From CALMFG01 sp963674805 (GTDB lineage: Bacteria > Bacillota > Clostridia > Christensenellales > CALMFG01): 64,000 nt of DNA. Shown here piece after piece: positions 17,737-24,857 of this stretch; position 1 is the first letter of the stretch, and the number at the start of each line of letters is the position of its first letter. Location: the NCBI GenBank assembly GCA_963674805.2, contig CAXXNY010000009.1, positions 236,383 through 300,382 on the forward strand, given 5' to 3'. A program made the translations under genes and the position numbers. The notes below the pieces were generated by a model, which did no database searches, had not been told where the DNA came from, and saw nothing but the letters and a program-made list of their open reading frames with translations.

Positions 17737-18663
17737 ATGGGTAAATACGAATTCTCAGACGAGTTTAAATATTTAAGCAAACTTAAAATTGATATCTCAT
17801 CACATAAGACGATAAAGCGTTTTAGACTGCTTGAAAACATCTCTGTGTTGATGAGGCCGAATCAAAATCAGAACGTTCGCGTAAGACAAATAAAAATCCC
17901 CGGATATCTGGAAGCAGAGATTCGTCTTTTTGAATATCGTCCGAAAGGTCTTAAAGAAGCTGCGCCTTGTATCTTGTTTTTTCATGGTGGTGGTTTTGTC
18001 TTGGGAAATGCTAAAAATTGCGCGCATCTATCATTCTATGCGACTAAGCTTAACTGCATTATTTATTCTGTACAATACCGGCTTTCACCAGAATTTCCAT
18101 TCCCCTATGCTTTATATGACGGTTTATCTGCGCTTAGATATTTGACAGAGCATTCTTCAGAACTTGCTATTGATCAAACAAATATCGCTGTAATGGGTGA
18201 AAGTGCCGGTGGGTGTATTGCCGCTTCGCTTGCTCAACTGGCTCGGGATAATAATGTCCCTATTAAGTTTCAGATGCTTCTGATGCCGGTCATCTCAAAT
18301 GATTGTGATTTTTCTTCAATGAACCAATTTTCAGAAGCACCGGTGTGGACAAGAGCAAACTCAGTTGACATGTGGCGTCATTACTTAGGTGAAAGCATAA
18401 TTACCCCGCCGAAATATGCCGTTCCCATCTTTGGTAATCTTAAAGAACTTCCGGCCTGCTACTTGGAAACCGCCCAATTCGACCCACTTAAAGACGAGGG
18501 AGAGCATTATGCAGAAGCATTGAAAAAAGCCGGCTGCACCGTTCAGTTGGTACAAACCGAAGGTACACTTCATGGGTATGATCAGACCCCGTTCCCAGGC
18601 TCAATTGTTAATCAGTATTTGAATATGCGCATTGAGGCACTTCGGCGTGCTTTTTTAAAATGA
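17737..18663 (+). CDS. Alpha/beta hydrolase, hormone-sensitive-lipase (HSL) type esterase
   Basis: 308 residues from the ATG at 17737, preceded by AGAGGG. A frame open further upstream has no site. Shows the HSL family oxyanion motif F-F-H-G-G-G-F at 81-87, the nucleophile elbow G-E-S-A-G-G at 154-159 (Ser156), an aspartate in Q-F-D-P-L-K-D-E-G, and the catalytic histidine in T-L-H-G-Y. Y-R-L-S-P-E between oxyanion and nucleophile is typical. No signal peptide, so cytoplasmic. It stands alone, flanked on both sides by the GC-rich repeats. Substrate is probably a short-chain ester. Confidence 0.88.
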   Translation: MGKYEFSDEFKYLSKLKIDISSHKTIKRFRLLENISVLMRPNQNQNVRVRQIKIPGYLEAEIRLFEYRPKGLKEAAPCILFFHGGGFVLGNAKNCAHLSFYATKLNCIIYSVQYRLSPEFPFPYALYDGLSALRYLTEHSSELAIDQTNIAVMGESAGGCIAASLAQLARDNNVPIKFQMLLMPVISNDCDFSSMNQFSEAPVWTRANSVDMWRHYLGESIITPPKYAVPIFGNLKELPACYLETAQFDPLKDEGEHYAEALKKAGCTVQLVQTEGTLHGYDQTPFPGSIVNQYLNMRIEALRRAFLK

Positions 18664-19230
18664 AACCCCAAAGATAAGACAAAATGATTTAATATGCTTT
18701 AATCTTATTGACTAAATTCCACTGGAAAATATTTAAGATATTGCTAAAAAATACTCGAAAACAAGGCGAAAAGAGCGCATTTAGCTCCATTTTTATATGA
18801 TAATTTTATCAAAAAATGCTATTTGATTTTTTTACGCAAATGTTGCCTAAACATTGAATATTATTATCCGCCCACACGTCGCCACACGTGCGCTCAAAGC
18901 TTTATGTCGGTATTTTATATATTGACTTATATTTGAAGCGACACATCGCCACGTCGCGCGACACGTGCGAAGGTGTTATGGATTGTATTGATTGAGAATG
19001 AAAATTTGTATGGATATATCTGCTTATCTGGAATTCATCTCGATAAAGGGAATTTTTTTCATAGGCGAGAGCGCAACCGGTTTCCGTTCGTCAACAATAA
19101 ACTTTTTCACGCCCCCTGGTAGGGGAGGGGGGGTCACGTGCGCGAGGCACGCATCACACGGATGGGCACAAACGGTTTCGGGCGCTTTTCACTATACCCG
19201 AGGTGAGGGGGGTATAGCGGTTCTGCGCCT
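18664..19230. other. Intergenic region with repeat copy C
   Basis: 567 bases with no credible gene. The first 190 bases are AT-rich. Short GC-rich motifs CACACGTCGCCACACGTGCG (18873) and ACATCGCCACGTCGCGCGAC (18942) precede the full repeat. An open frame on the plus strand here is low-complexity, arises from the repeat, and is not counted. Confidence 0.6.
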
Positions 19231-19232
19231 TT
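18942..19232 (+). repeat. Dispersed non-coding repeat, copy C (element-associated)
   Basis: The best-preserved copy. It directly abuts the stop codon of the sigma-like gene (19231) downstream of the HUH replication gene. Sub-structures in order are the ACGTCGCGCGACACGTGCG block, CGATAAAGGGAATTTTTTTC, hairpin CCCCTGGTAGGGG, G-run, GTGCGCGAGGCAC hairpin, GGGCACAAACGG, and stem-loop CTATACCC / GGGTATAG. A further piece, CACGCCGCCACGTCG, lies inside the end of the sigma-like gene at 19280-19294. Position beside a rolling-circle initiator makes this a candidate replication origin or element end. Confidence 0.8.
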
Positions 19233-19722
19233 ATCTCATTTTATCGGTTAGTTGGTCTGTTTCATGTAAGCCAATCGGACACGCCGCCACGTCGTTATTT
19301 ATAAACGCTTCTATCTTCACTGGTTTCAATTCCTCATTTGTGTTTCGCTCCTCTATCCATTGGACCGCCCGATTATGGATCCGAAATACCTGTGCTCTGG
19401 AGTAATTGATTTCATCAGCGATCTCATCCCAGGTCTTCAACAGGCCGTAACGCTCAATTAAAACGAAGGCTTCTATTGGGTTTAACCCTTCAATAATCTC
19501 AAGGAATCTATCCGTTGCTTCTGCAATCGCTTTAGCTGCGATGCGATATTCTTCAGTCAGCTTACAGAGTCTACATGCGGAGCGCCTACACTTTAACCAA
19601 TGCTTGTAATCCGGTTCTTCTTTTGGCTTCACCTTCTTGGCTTCATATGCCGCTCGCTTTTCCGGCAGAGCATTGCAGGTTTTCATGACTGTTGCCACAC
19701 TGTCTAAAAATTCTTTAACCAT
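19231..19722 (-). CDS. Sigma-like / ArpU-type helix-turn-helix regulator of a mobile element
   Basis: 163 residues from the ATG at 19722, behind AAAGGGGAGATAAGAAA. An N-terminal coiled region contains C-R-R-S-A-C-R-L-C-K (about residues 45-54), three cysteines that could bind metal. The C-terminal half looks like a sigma region 4-type HTH: L-N-P-I-E-A-F-V-L-I-E-R-Y, then W-D-E-I-A-D-E-I-N-Y-S-R-A-Q-V-F-R-I-H-N-R-A. Such proteins drive late genes in phages and integrative elements. It overlaps no gene, follows the HUH Rep gene by 16 bases and ends at repeat copy C. Confidence 0.7.
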   Translation of the reverse strand: MVKEFLDSVATVMKTCNALPEKRAAYEAKKVKPKEEPDYKHWLKCRRSACRLCKLTEEYRIAAKAIAEATDRFLEIIEGLNPIEAFVLIERYGLLKTWDEIADEINYSRAQVFRIHNRAVQWIEERNTNEELKPVKIEAFINNDVAACPIGLHETDQLTDKMR

Positions 19723-19738
19723 TTTTCTTATCTCCCCT

Positions 19739-20434
19739 TTATAACTTTTGTAACCGTACATAGATATACCATCCGGATATGAATACAGACTCTGAGATGG
19801 TTAAATCCCTAAACACATATCCCGGGTACATCCTTTCAAATAGCTCTCTTGCCCTGTTTTCGTTTCGGACAATTTTATCCGTATCTCGTCTGTTGAACAT
19901 ACTCTTGTCTTCACAGACAATGGGCTTGTCTAAGTTCCGACTGCAGGTATATCTTTTATCTGCTGTATTCTTTTCTTTGGTGATGTATCGGGCTAACCCT
20001 TCTAACCCATAGTCATCCGGCTGTACCCGTCTGGCATTCGTTCGCCCCAGATGCCATAACCCTTCCACCATATCCCGGTCCTCGACGTTTAGGATAATAT
20101 GGTGATGGATACGCTTCTCCCCCAACTCTGTGACATAAATATACTTAAGGTTATCTACCCGTCTCTTTAATCTTCGAATAAAGAGACGGATATCTCTCTT
20201 CGCCTGTTCTTCGGTCGGCTTTGTTTTGTAAGTCAGTGTCATCCAGATGTCTCTCTTGGTGAAGTTGGTATTGATTAACCGAATCACCCGCTTGACTGTA
20301 TTTCTATGATTCACTTTCTGCTGGGCTAGGGTTGTTATCTTGCGCCGCTTTTCCCGCTTTGCGTCTCTTTCCCATACCGGGTATACCTCACACTCCAGCA
20401 TCTCACCTGAGATAATTGTCTTTGTCTTTATCAT
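19739..20434 (-). CDS. HUH-endonuclease rolling-circle replication initiator (Rep-like)
   Basis: 231 residues, basic. All three Rep motifs are visible: motif I W-M-T-L-T-Y at 64-69, motif II H-H-H-I-I-L at 110-115 (the metal-binding HUH), and motif III Y-I-T-K at 150-153 with the nicking tyrosine and lysine. These proteins nick the origin and start rolling-circle replication or transposition in plasmids, filamentous phages and satellites. No helicase domain. Divergent from the integrase with a 242-base shared control region; followed by the sigma-like gene and repeat C. No clear ribosome binding site at the ATG used (20434). Co-occurrence with a tyrosine integrase suggests an integrative element that also replicates by rolling circle. 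Confidence 0.75.
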   Translation of the reverse strand: MIKTKTIISGEMLECEVYPVWERDAKREKRRKITTLAQQKVNHRNTVKRVIRLINTNFTKRDIWMTLTYKTKPTEEQAKRDIRLFIRRLKRRVDNLKYIYVTELGEKRIHHHIILNVEDRDMVEGLWHLGRTNARRVQPDDYGLEGLARYITKEKNTADKRYTCSRNLDKPIVCEDKSMFNRRDTDKIVRNENRARELFERMYPGYVFRDLTISESVFISGWYIYVRLQKL

Positions 20435-20555
20435 ATATAGTGGTTGGTTAGTTAATACCTATTACGAGGACGATAAAACACGCTGTTATTGAAAACTAAA
20501 CGATACTTCTTGTTTTTAATATATTGCACTATTAACCTCTTTTTGTTTAATATAT

Positions 20556-20602
20556 GAGAATATATGTTCTGCTTTCTGTTGAAATACGAGAACATATGAA
20601 CT
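20556..20602. promoter_or_regulatory. Two direct copies of a dyad between rep and int
   Basis: GAGAATATATGTTCT (20556-20570) and GAGAACATATGAACT (20588-20602) are spaced 32 bp, about three helical turns. Each is nearly palindromic. Lying in the divergent rep/int control region, they look like operators for a repressor governing excision and replication. The repressor itself was not found in the window. Confidence 0.45.
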
Positions 20603-20676
20603 ATACTACGACTACACCAAACGCACAATAAAAAGCACAAAAGATGAGACGAATTCGATGAAAAGAGGTCGAAAAC

Positions 20677-21753
20677 ATGGCAACCATACTCAAATACAAG
20701 ACAAAGAACGGATACCGGTGGCGGGTAAGATGGTGGGATGAAGATGAGAAACAAGTCTCCAAGACCTTTGACCGGCAGACACTCGCTAAAGACTTTATGG
20801 TGAAGTTAGAGAATGATATGCGGGAAGGCTTCTATACCGCACCTACGAGCAGGCGGGTCGAGGAATATTTAAATCAATGGATTGAAAGCTATGCGTCTTC
20901 TATCTCTCCTAATACTGCCAGAGGTTATCAGGTTAACATTAATCATATCTGCAAATACATTGGTTCTAAGCAACTTCAGCGGTTAATGCCGATGGATATT
21001 GAGAATGCCTATAAGGAACTGGGGCAGACATTGAACGGTACTTCTTTACTATATATACATAGAACTATATCGCGTGCTTTTAAACAGGCGGAGAAGCAGA
21101 AGCTGATTACACGGAATGTGTTTACGCTGGTGGAAACGCCCAAGAAGAGTAAAGAGAACAAGTCATCCTTTATACATCCGGACGACTTACACAAATACCT
21201 CAAAGCCTTTGAGGGGGATTACCTATACCCGGCGGTATGCCTGGCGGTATTCGCTGGGCTTAGGCGCGGGGAGATATTGGGGTTACAGTGGGGTGATATA
21301 AAGAACGGCAACCTTAATATAAAAAGCAACATGAGTTATGACGGGATGCGACCGCCTAAGAATGGCAAGACAAGAATTGTGCCGATATCCGCACCTATCG
21401 CGAAAATACTCAAAGAGCAGAAAGACTGGCAGCGGGAGAACAAGGAGAAGATGTGGAGCAAGTACTTCCGCTCGGATTTTGTGATCACGCGAAAAGACGG
21501 CACGCTGATTGACCCGAAGCTGTTATCCAGAAGATTTGGAGAAGTACAAAAAAGGAACCAGCTGAAATCAGTCCGGTTCCATGATTTGAGACATACGGCG
21601 GCATCACTCATGATACTCGAGGGTGTGCCATTAAAGACAGTTTCTGATATATTGGGGCACAGCAGCATATCCATTACTGCAGATATCTATGGGCATGTAT
21701 TGGAAGAACAAAAGCGAAATGCAGTGAACAAGCTAGACAAATATTTTTACTAA
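20677..21753 (+). CDS. Tyrosine-type site-specific integrase
   Basis: 358 residues in the three-part layout of phage/ICE integrases: arm-binding N-domain at 1-55 (W-R-V-R-W-W then K-T-F), SAM-like core-binding domain at about 60-160, and catalytic domain at 170-358. Catalytic residues visible: R196 (A-G-L-R-R-G-E), H302 and R305 (H-D-L-R-H-T), H328 (L-G-H-S-S), nucleophile Y338 (I-Y-G-H). The start follows GAGGTCGAAAAC. Its likely attachment site is the tRNA-Ser-derived sequence near 23.9 kb, which carries paired arm-type repeats. Confidence 0.92.
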   Translation: MATILKYKTKNGYRWRVRWWDEDEKQVSKTFDRQTLAKDFMVKLENDMREGFYTAPTSRRVEEYLNQWIESYASSISPNTARGYQVNINHICKYIGSKQLQRLMPMDIENAYKELGQTLNGTSLLYIHRTISRAFKQAEKQKLITRNVFTLVETPKKSKENKSSFIHPDDLHKYLKAFEGDYLYPAVCLAVFAGLRRGEILGLQWGDIKNGNLNIKSNMSYDGMRPPKNGKTRIVPISAPIAKILKEQKDWQRENKEKMWSKYFRSDFVITRKDGTLIDPKLLSRRFGEVQKRNQLKSVRFHDLRHTAASLMILEGVPLKTVSDILGHSSISITADIYGHVLEEQKRNAVNKLDKYFY

Positions 21754-21819
21754 ACATTTGGGTGTTTGTTTTAGTATTATTATTGATTTTTTTATTATAA
21801 AATAGCCGACATCTCATTT

Positions 21820-22010
21820 AGCTCTTGAAACCGAGAGCTCCTTTGTCCGCCTTAGCACGCGGAAACTTCTTTGCCCGGGTTAAAACCCGGAAACTTCTTT
21901 GCCCGGGTTAAAACCCGGAAACTTCTTTGCCCGGGTTAAAACCCGGAAACTTCTTTGTCCGGGTTAAAGCCCGGAAACTTCTTTGCCCGGGCTAACACCC
22001 GGAAACTTCT
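21820..22010 (+). repeat. Array of seven tandem hairpins, 28-bp period
   Basis: Five near-identical hairpin units and two diverged ones. The main unit is a hairpin CCGGGTT-AA-AACCCGG followed by the constant spacer AAACTTCTTTG. Three consecutive units are exact copies. Outer units change the stem but keep pairing: AGCTCT/AGAGCT (unit 1), CCGC/GCGG (unit 2), CCGGG/CCCGG with altered loops (units 6 and 7). Conserved spacer with compensating stems implies selection on structure. It begins about 65 bases after the integrase stop and ends about 50 bases before satD. A possible -10 (TATAAA, about 21796) just upstream would make it a structured 5' leader of the satD message. Not a CRISPR: no unique spacers. 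Confidence 0.85.
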
Positions 22011-22062
22011 TGTTCACAAGCAAATAATGTGATATCATCTTTATAATAGGAGAATGAAAAGT

Positions 22063-22923
22063 ATGAGCGATAATCTCGACAAATTGCACTTAACTAAATT
22101 AAAAAACCATTTTTCCAATTTTTCATCTATTACGGTAAATGATTTTTATGACTTTTATAAGGATGTTTATAAAGACATTTCTAAAGGTACCGTGAGTTGG
22201 TATATACACGACTTAAAAGAGAATAAATACATTAAAAATATATCTCGAGGAGTGTATGTCTTAGACCAGCCAGAGCAAAAAAGTAAAAATGAATATGTTG
22301 TACTAACAATGGATATTGTTAAATCATCAAACATTGCTTATGAAGTTTTTAATGAGGCGCTGGACAAGAAGGTCCGAAACGCAAACCAAGCTATATCAGC
22401 TAGGTTCCAACACAATAGAAAACTTTTTGTCTCACAGGGAGATGAACTTCAAATTCTATTACCGTTTACCACAGATGTAGTTCGACAATTCATCTTGGTT
22501 CTAAGCTTTTTATTCCCATTCAAAGTTAGATATGGGATAAGTATAGGAGAAATATCAGGAGAAATAAAAACGAATTCATGGGATATGAATGGGCCAATAT
22601 TCTGGAATGCAAGAGATCAGTTAAACAAACTAAAAAAATGTGATGATTATAATGGACTGATAATTAGCGAGTATAGTCAAATTGACAGGATATGTAATAG
22701 AATGTTAGGCTTAATTAATATATCATTACAAAACATCACAGAAAAACAGTGGGAAGCGATAAATTACTTATTGATGGATAATAATTATGAGTATGTTACT
22801 GAAGCATTAAACATTAGTAAAACTAGTTATTATGACAGATTAGCATTTTCGGATATAAACGAAATTCTGAATGCTTTTGAAGCAATTTTTGATCTCTTAA
22901 AAATTAGGAGGACTGTTGACTAA
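22063..22923 (+). CDS. wHTH-SatD family protein with nucleotide-cyclase-like core
   Basis: 286 residues from the ATG at 22063, spaced 10 bases from AGGAG; an ATG three codons upstream is too close to that site. Counting from that upstream ATG, residues 12-70 are a winged helix like AbiEi-type antitoxin N-domains, ending S-R-G-V-Y-V-L. Residues 81-190 match SatD: V-V-L-T-M-D-I-V-K-S-S (D87), Q-G-D-E (D130), R-Y-G-I-S-I-G-E (R159), W-N-A-R-D (N185, R187). These line up with class III nucleotide cyclase signatures: two metal aspartates and the N...R pair. The C-terminal 80 residues are helical with an HTH-like stretch. Overlaps the DUF3307 gene by one base (TAATG). Enzymatic activity is inference from motifs. 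Confidence 0.75.
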   Translation: MSDNLDKLHLTKLKNHFSNFSSITVNDFYDFYKDVYKDISKGTVSWYIHDLKENKYIKNISRGVYVLDQPEQKSKNEYVVLTMDIVKSSNIAYEVFNEALDKKVRNANQAISARFQHNRKLFVSQGDELQILLPFTTDVVRQFILVLSFLFPFKVRYGISIGEISGEIKTNSWDMNGPIFWNARDQLNKLKKCDDYNGLIISEYSQIDRICNRMLGLINISLQNITEKQWEAINYLLMDNNYEYVTEALNISKTSYYDRLAFSDINEILNAFEAIFDLLKIRRTVD

Positions 22924-23733
22924 TGTACATGTTAACAATGTTAATATCTCATACCATTGCTGATTTTATTATTCAAACAGATAATGTAATAAAAAACAAA
23001 AAAGAAAACCGGTTAAAAGGTTTTGGGACTCATGCATTAGGATTGATTATCACTTCAGGACTAATGCTTATGTTTTTTAATTTTAATCATTTCTACGCTT
23101 TGTTACTTCCTACGATTATAATTATTCTATCACACCTAATAATAGATTATATAAAAGATATATTACAAAAAGGCTTGGATAATATTAATGCACCTAAAAG
23201 AAAATTACTCGTATTTGTTTGTGATCAATTTTTACATATATTAATAATAATTATCGCATCGCGCTTCGCAATTGCCAGCTTTAATAAATTATTTTATTTT
23301 TTTTGCTGATCTGTTTCCATTTGTTTCGAAAATTCACTACTCGTCTATTAAGAATCTGTTTATGATACTTTATATCTCAATTTCCGGGGCATATTTTGTT
23401 CCTCTGGTCTTTGATTTAATCTATAGCAAAGTCAATAAATATAATGAAATACTGGACACTCTTCTTAAAGAAGAAATTAAGGAAAAGAACGCTCATAAAT
23501 TTATTGATGAAGTTAAGACAGGAAAATGGATTGGCATTTTTGAAAGAGTGGTCTTAGTTATACTTCTCTGCATAAATCAATTTGCTTCAATCGGATTTGT
23601 TATTGCCGCAAAATCCTTAGCGCGTTTCAAAATGATGGATAATAAAATATTCTCTGAATATTTCCTTTTAGGTACTCTTGTTAGTGTGATTTATTCAATA
23701 GTTTTGTTCTGGTGCTTTAATATTATACTTTGA
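22923..23733 (+). pseudogene. DUF3307 membrane protein, split by a frameshift in a T8 tract
   Basis: Two overlapping frames make one DUF3307-type protein of about 270 residues. The first (22923-23309) has H-T-I-A-D-F-I-I-Q-T-D and T-H-A-L-G-L, the DUF3307 metal-like H...D...H pattern, and several membrane helices. It ends inside a run of eight Ts at about 23293-23300. The second frame continues (to 23733) with the C-terminal family block K-T-G-K-W-I-G-I-F-E-R, L-L-C-I-N-Q-F-A-S-I-G-F-V-I-A-A-K-S-L-A-R-F, and two helices. Removing one T restores a single frame. It may be a sequencing error, phase variation, slippage or true inactivation. Translationally coupled to satD. Confidence 0.75.
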
Positions 23734-23757
23734 AGATTATTATATTGAGGTGCATAA

Positions 23758-24068
23758 TTCTCATGTGACATATTTGTGACATGAAGCCCATTTTCGACCC
23801 CTAAAAACCGCAAAAGGCTCCTTGGGCAAAGTGCCCAAAAAGCCCGATTTCTAGCGGAGTTCTGGCAGAGAGGAAGGGATTTGAACCCTCGTTACGCTCA
23901 TCACGTAAACACGATTTCCAACTGAGCCGCTTTACCTTCACATGTAATCCGTTGTCTTCATATATGCCCAGTTGACGCGGAAAAATCACAAAATCGTGTC
24001 ACTTTGTTTTCATCTGTGCTCGCCTGTTTTTATACGATTTCGGTTCTCACGTGACATATTTGTGACAT
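23758..24068. other. Attachment-site-like region: tRNA core with flanking arm repeats
   Basis: A 25-base direct repeat containing GTGACATATTTGTGACAT occurs at 23758-23782 and at 24044-24068, identical at 24 of 25 positions. Each copy itself holds two GTGACAT half-sites. Between them sits the 3' half of a tRNA-Ser gene (23863-23921). Paired arm-type sites around a tRNA core are the layout of an integrase attP or of the junction between two tandemly integrated elements. The stem-loop TTGGGCA-AAG-TGCCCAA lies at about 23822-23838. Confidence 0.6.
23863..23921 (-). pseudogene. 3' half of a tRNA-Ser(GGA) gene
   Basis: Read on the minus strand it gives TT-GGA-AA anticodon loop, ATCGTG (3' anticodon stem), a serine-type long variable arm with TTACG/CGTAA pairing, T arm GAGGG-TTCAAAT-CCCTT, acceptor strand CCTCTCT, discriminator G and encoded CCA. 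The 5' half is missing: the sequence before the anticodon loop no longer pairs with ATCGTG, and no acceptor 5' strand is found. This is the identity block left or carried by an integrating element. Confidence 0.75.
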
Positions 24069-24069
24069 A

Positions 24070-24838
24070 TTAAATAATAACATTAGAATAGACGTTATAG
24101 ATACAAATGAGGATAACTATCATAACCGTGCTGGTAAAAAACATATGAATGTATTTTTCTTTGAGTTTAATGTTTAATATTGATCCAATCAATCCGCCGA
24201 TAATCGCCGCCGGTATCATCACCAGCAGCATGGAATAATCCTGTACAATCGCATATTGTCCATTAAAGGCCTTTATAATGAGGCCAAAAGCTTGCGCAAA
24301 CAAAATCACAAACACCGATATTTTCGCTGCTTCACGTATCCCGATAGCAAGTATCAAAACAAGCACCGCAACATTAATCGGCCCGCCGCCGATTCCGAGG
24401 AACGTGCCCAGCATCCCCAGGCTCAGTCCGATGAACCCCTGGCCGATAGCTGAATGCACGTGCATTGCCGGAAGCTTTCGATAGAACAGGCAAAAAACCA
24501 TTAGGAAAATTAAAATTACTGACTGGATTACTGTGACGATATTCGGCTCAAACTGTGTCTTTACAAGCGAGAAGACGATTCCGCCGATGGTGCCTCCGAT
24601 AACTGCTCCAGCGGTTACGGCCATCATCGGTCGCGTAATAACCATGCCGCTTTTTATCTGCTTGATTGTCGAGACAAGTGCCATGCTGAAGACGGTAAGC
24701 GAAGAAAAAACCGAGATGGTCACAATATCATAATCGCCGATCATGTCCAGCAACGGTTTGATGATGACGCCGCCGCCCATCCCCTGCAACCGCACCAATT
24801 AGCGTTGCAAAAAAAGTTGTTAGAAAATATATAATCAT
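24070..24838 (-). pseudogene. TauE/SafE-family anion exporter with an N-terminal frameshift
   Basis: About 256 residues with seven or eight membrane helices. The main frame (24070-24798) lacks the beginning. An ATG at 24838, 17 bases after the maturase stop, starts M-I-I-Y-F-L-T-T-F-F-A-T-L-I-G-A-V-A-G, which is the normal family N-terminus but in another frame. Removing one G from the GGGG run at 24781-24784 joins it to M-G-G-G-V-I-I-K-P-L-L. The internal repeat G-M-L-G-T-F-L-G-I-G-G-G-P-I-N is typical. TauE/SafE proteins export sulfite, sulfoacetate or related anions. As the last gene of the sulfatase operon it probably removes the released sulfur anion. Disruption may be an assembly indel. 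Confidence 0.75.
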
Positions 24839-24857
24839 TTAATTTACGTATCTGTAC

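Noticed and set aside
18992..19405. Plus-strand open frame of 137 codons across repeat copy C
   Set aside because: It lies over a non-coding repeat and the antisense of the sigma-like gene, has low-complexity composition and no family features; it is a by-product of the GC-rich repeat.
21820..22010. CRISPR array
   Set aside because: Units are adjacent with identical spacers and paired stems; there are no unique spacers of constant length and no cas genes.
22041..22046. TATAAT as -10 box of satD
   Set aside because: It sits directly before AGGAG, so transcription would start past the ribosome binding site. A promoter upstream of the hairpin array is more plausible.
20677..23733. Retron or reverse-transcriptase defence unit using the hairpin array as template RNA
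   Set aside because: No reverse transcriptase motif is present in this stretch.
23863..23945. Complete tRNA-Ser gene
   Set aside because: No 5' acceptor strand, D arm or 5' anticodon stem can be found; only the 3' half is present.
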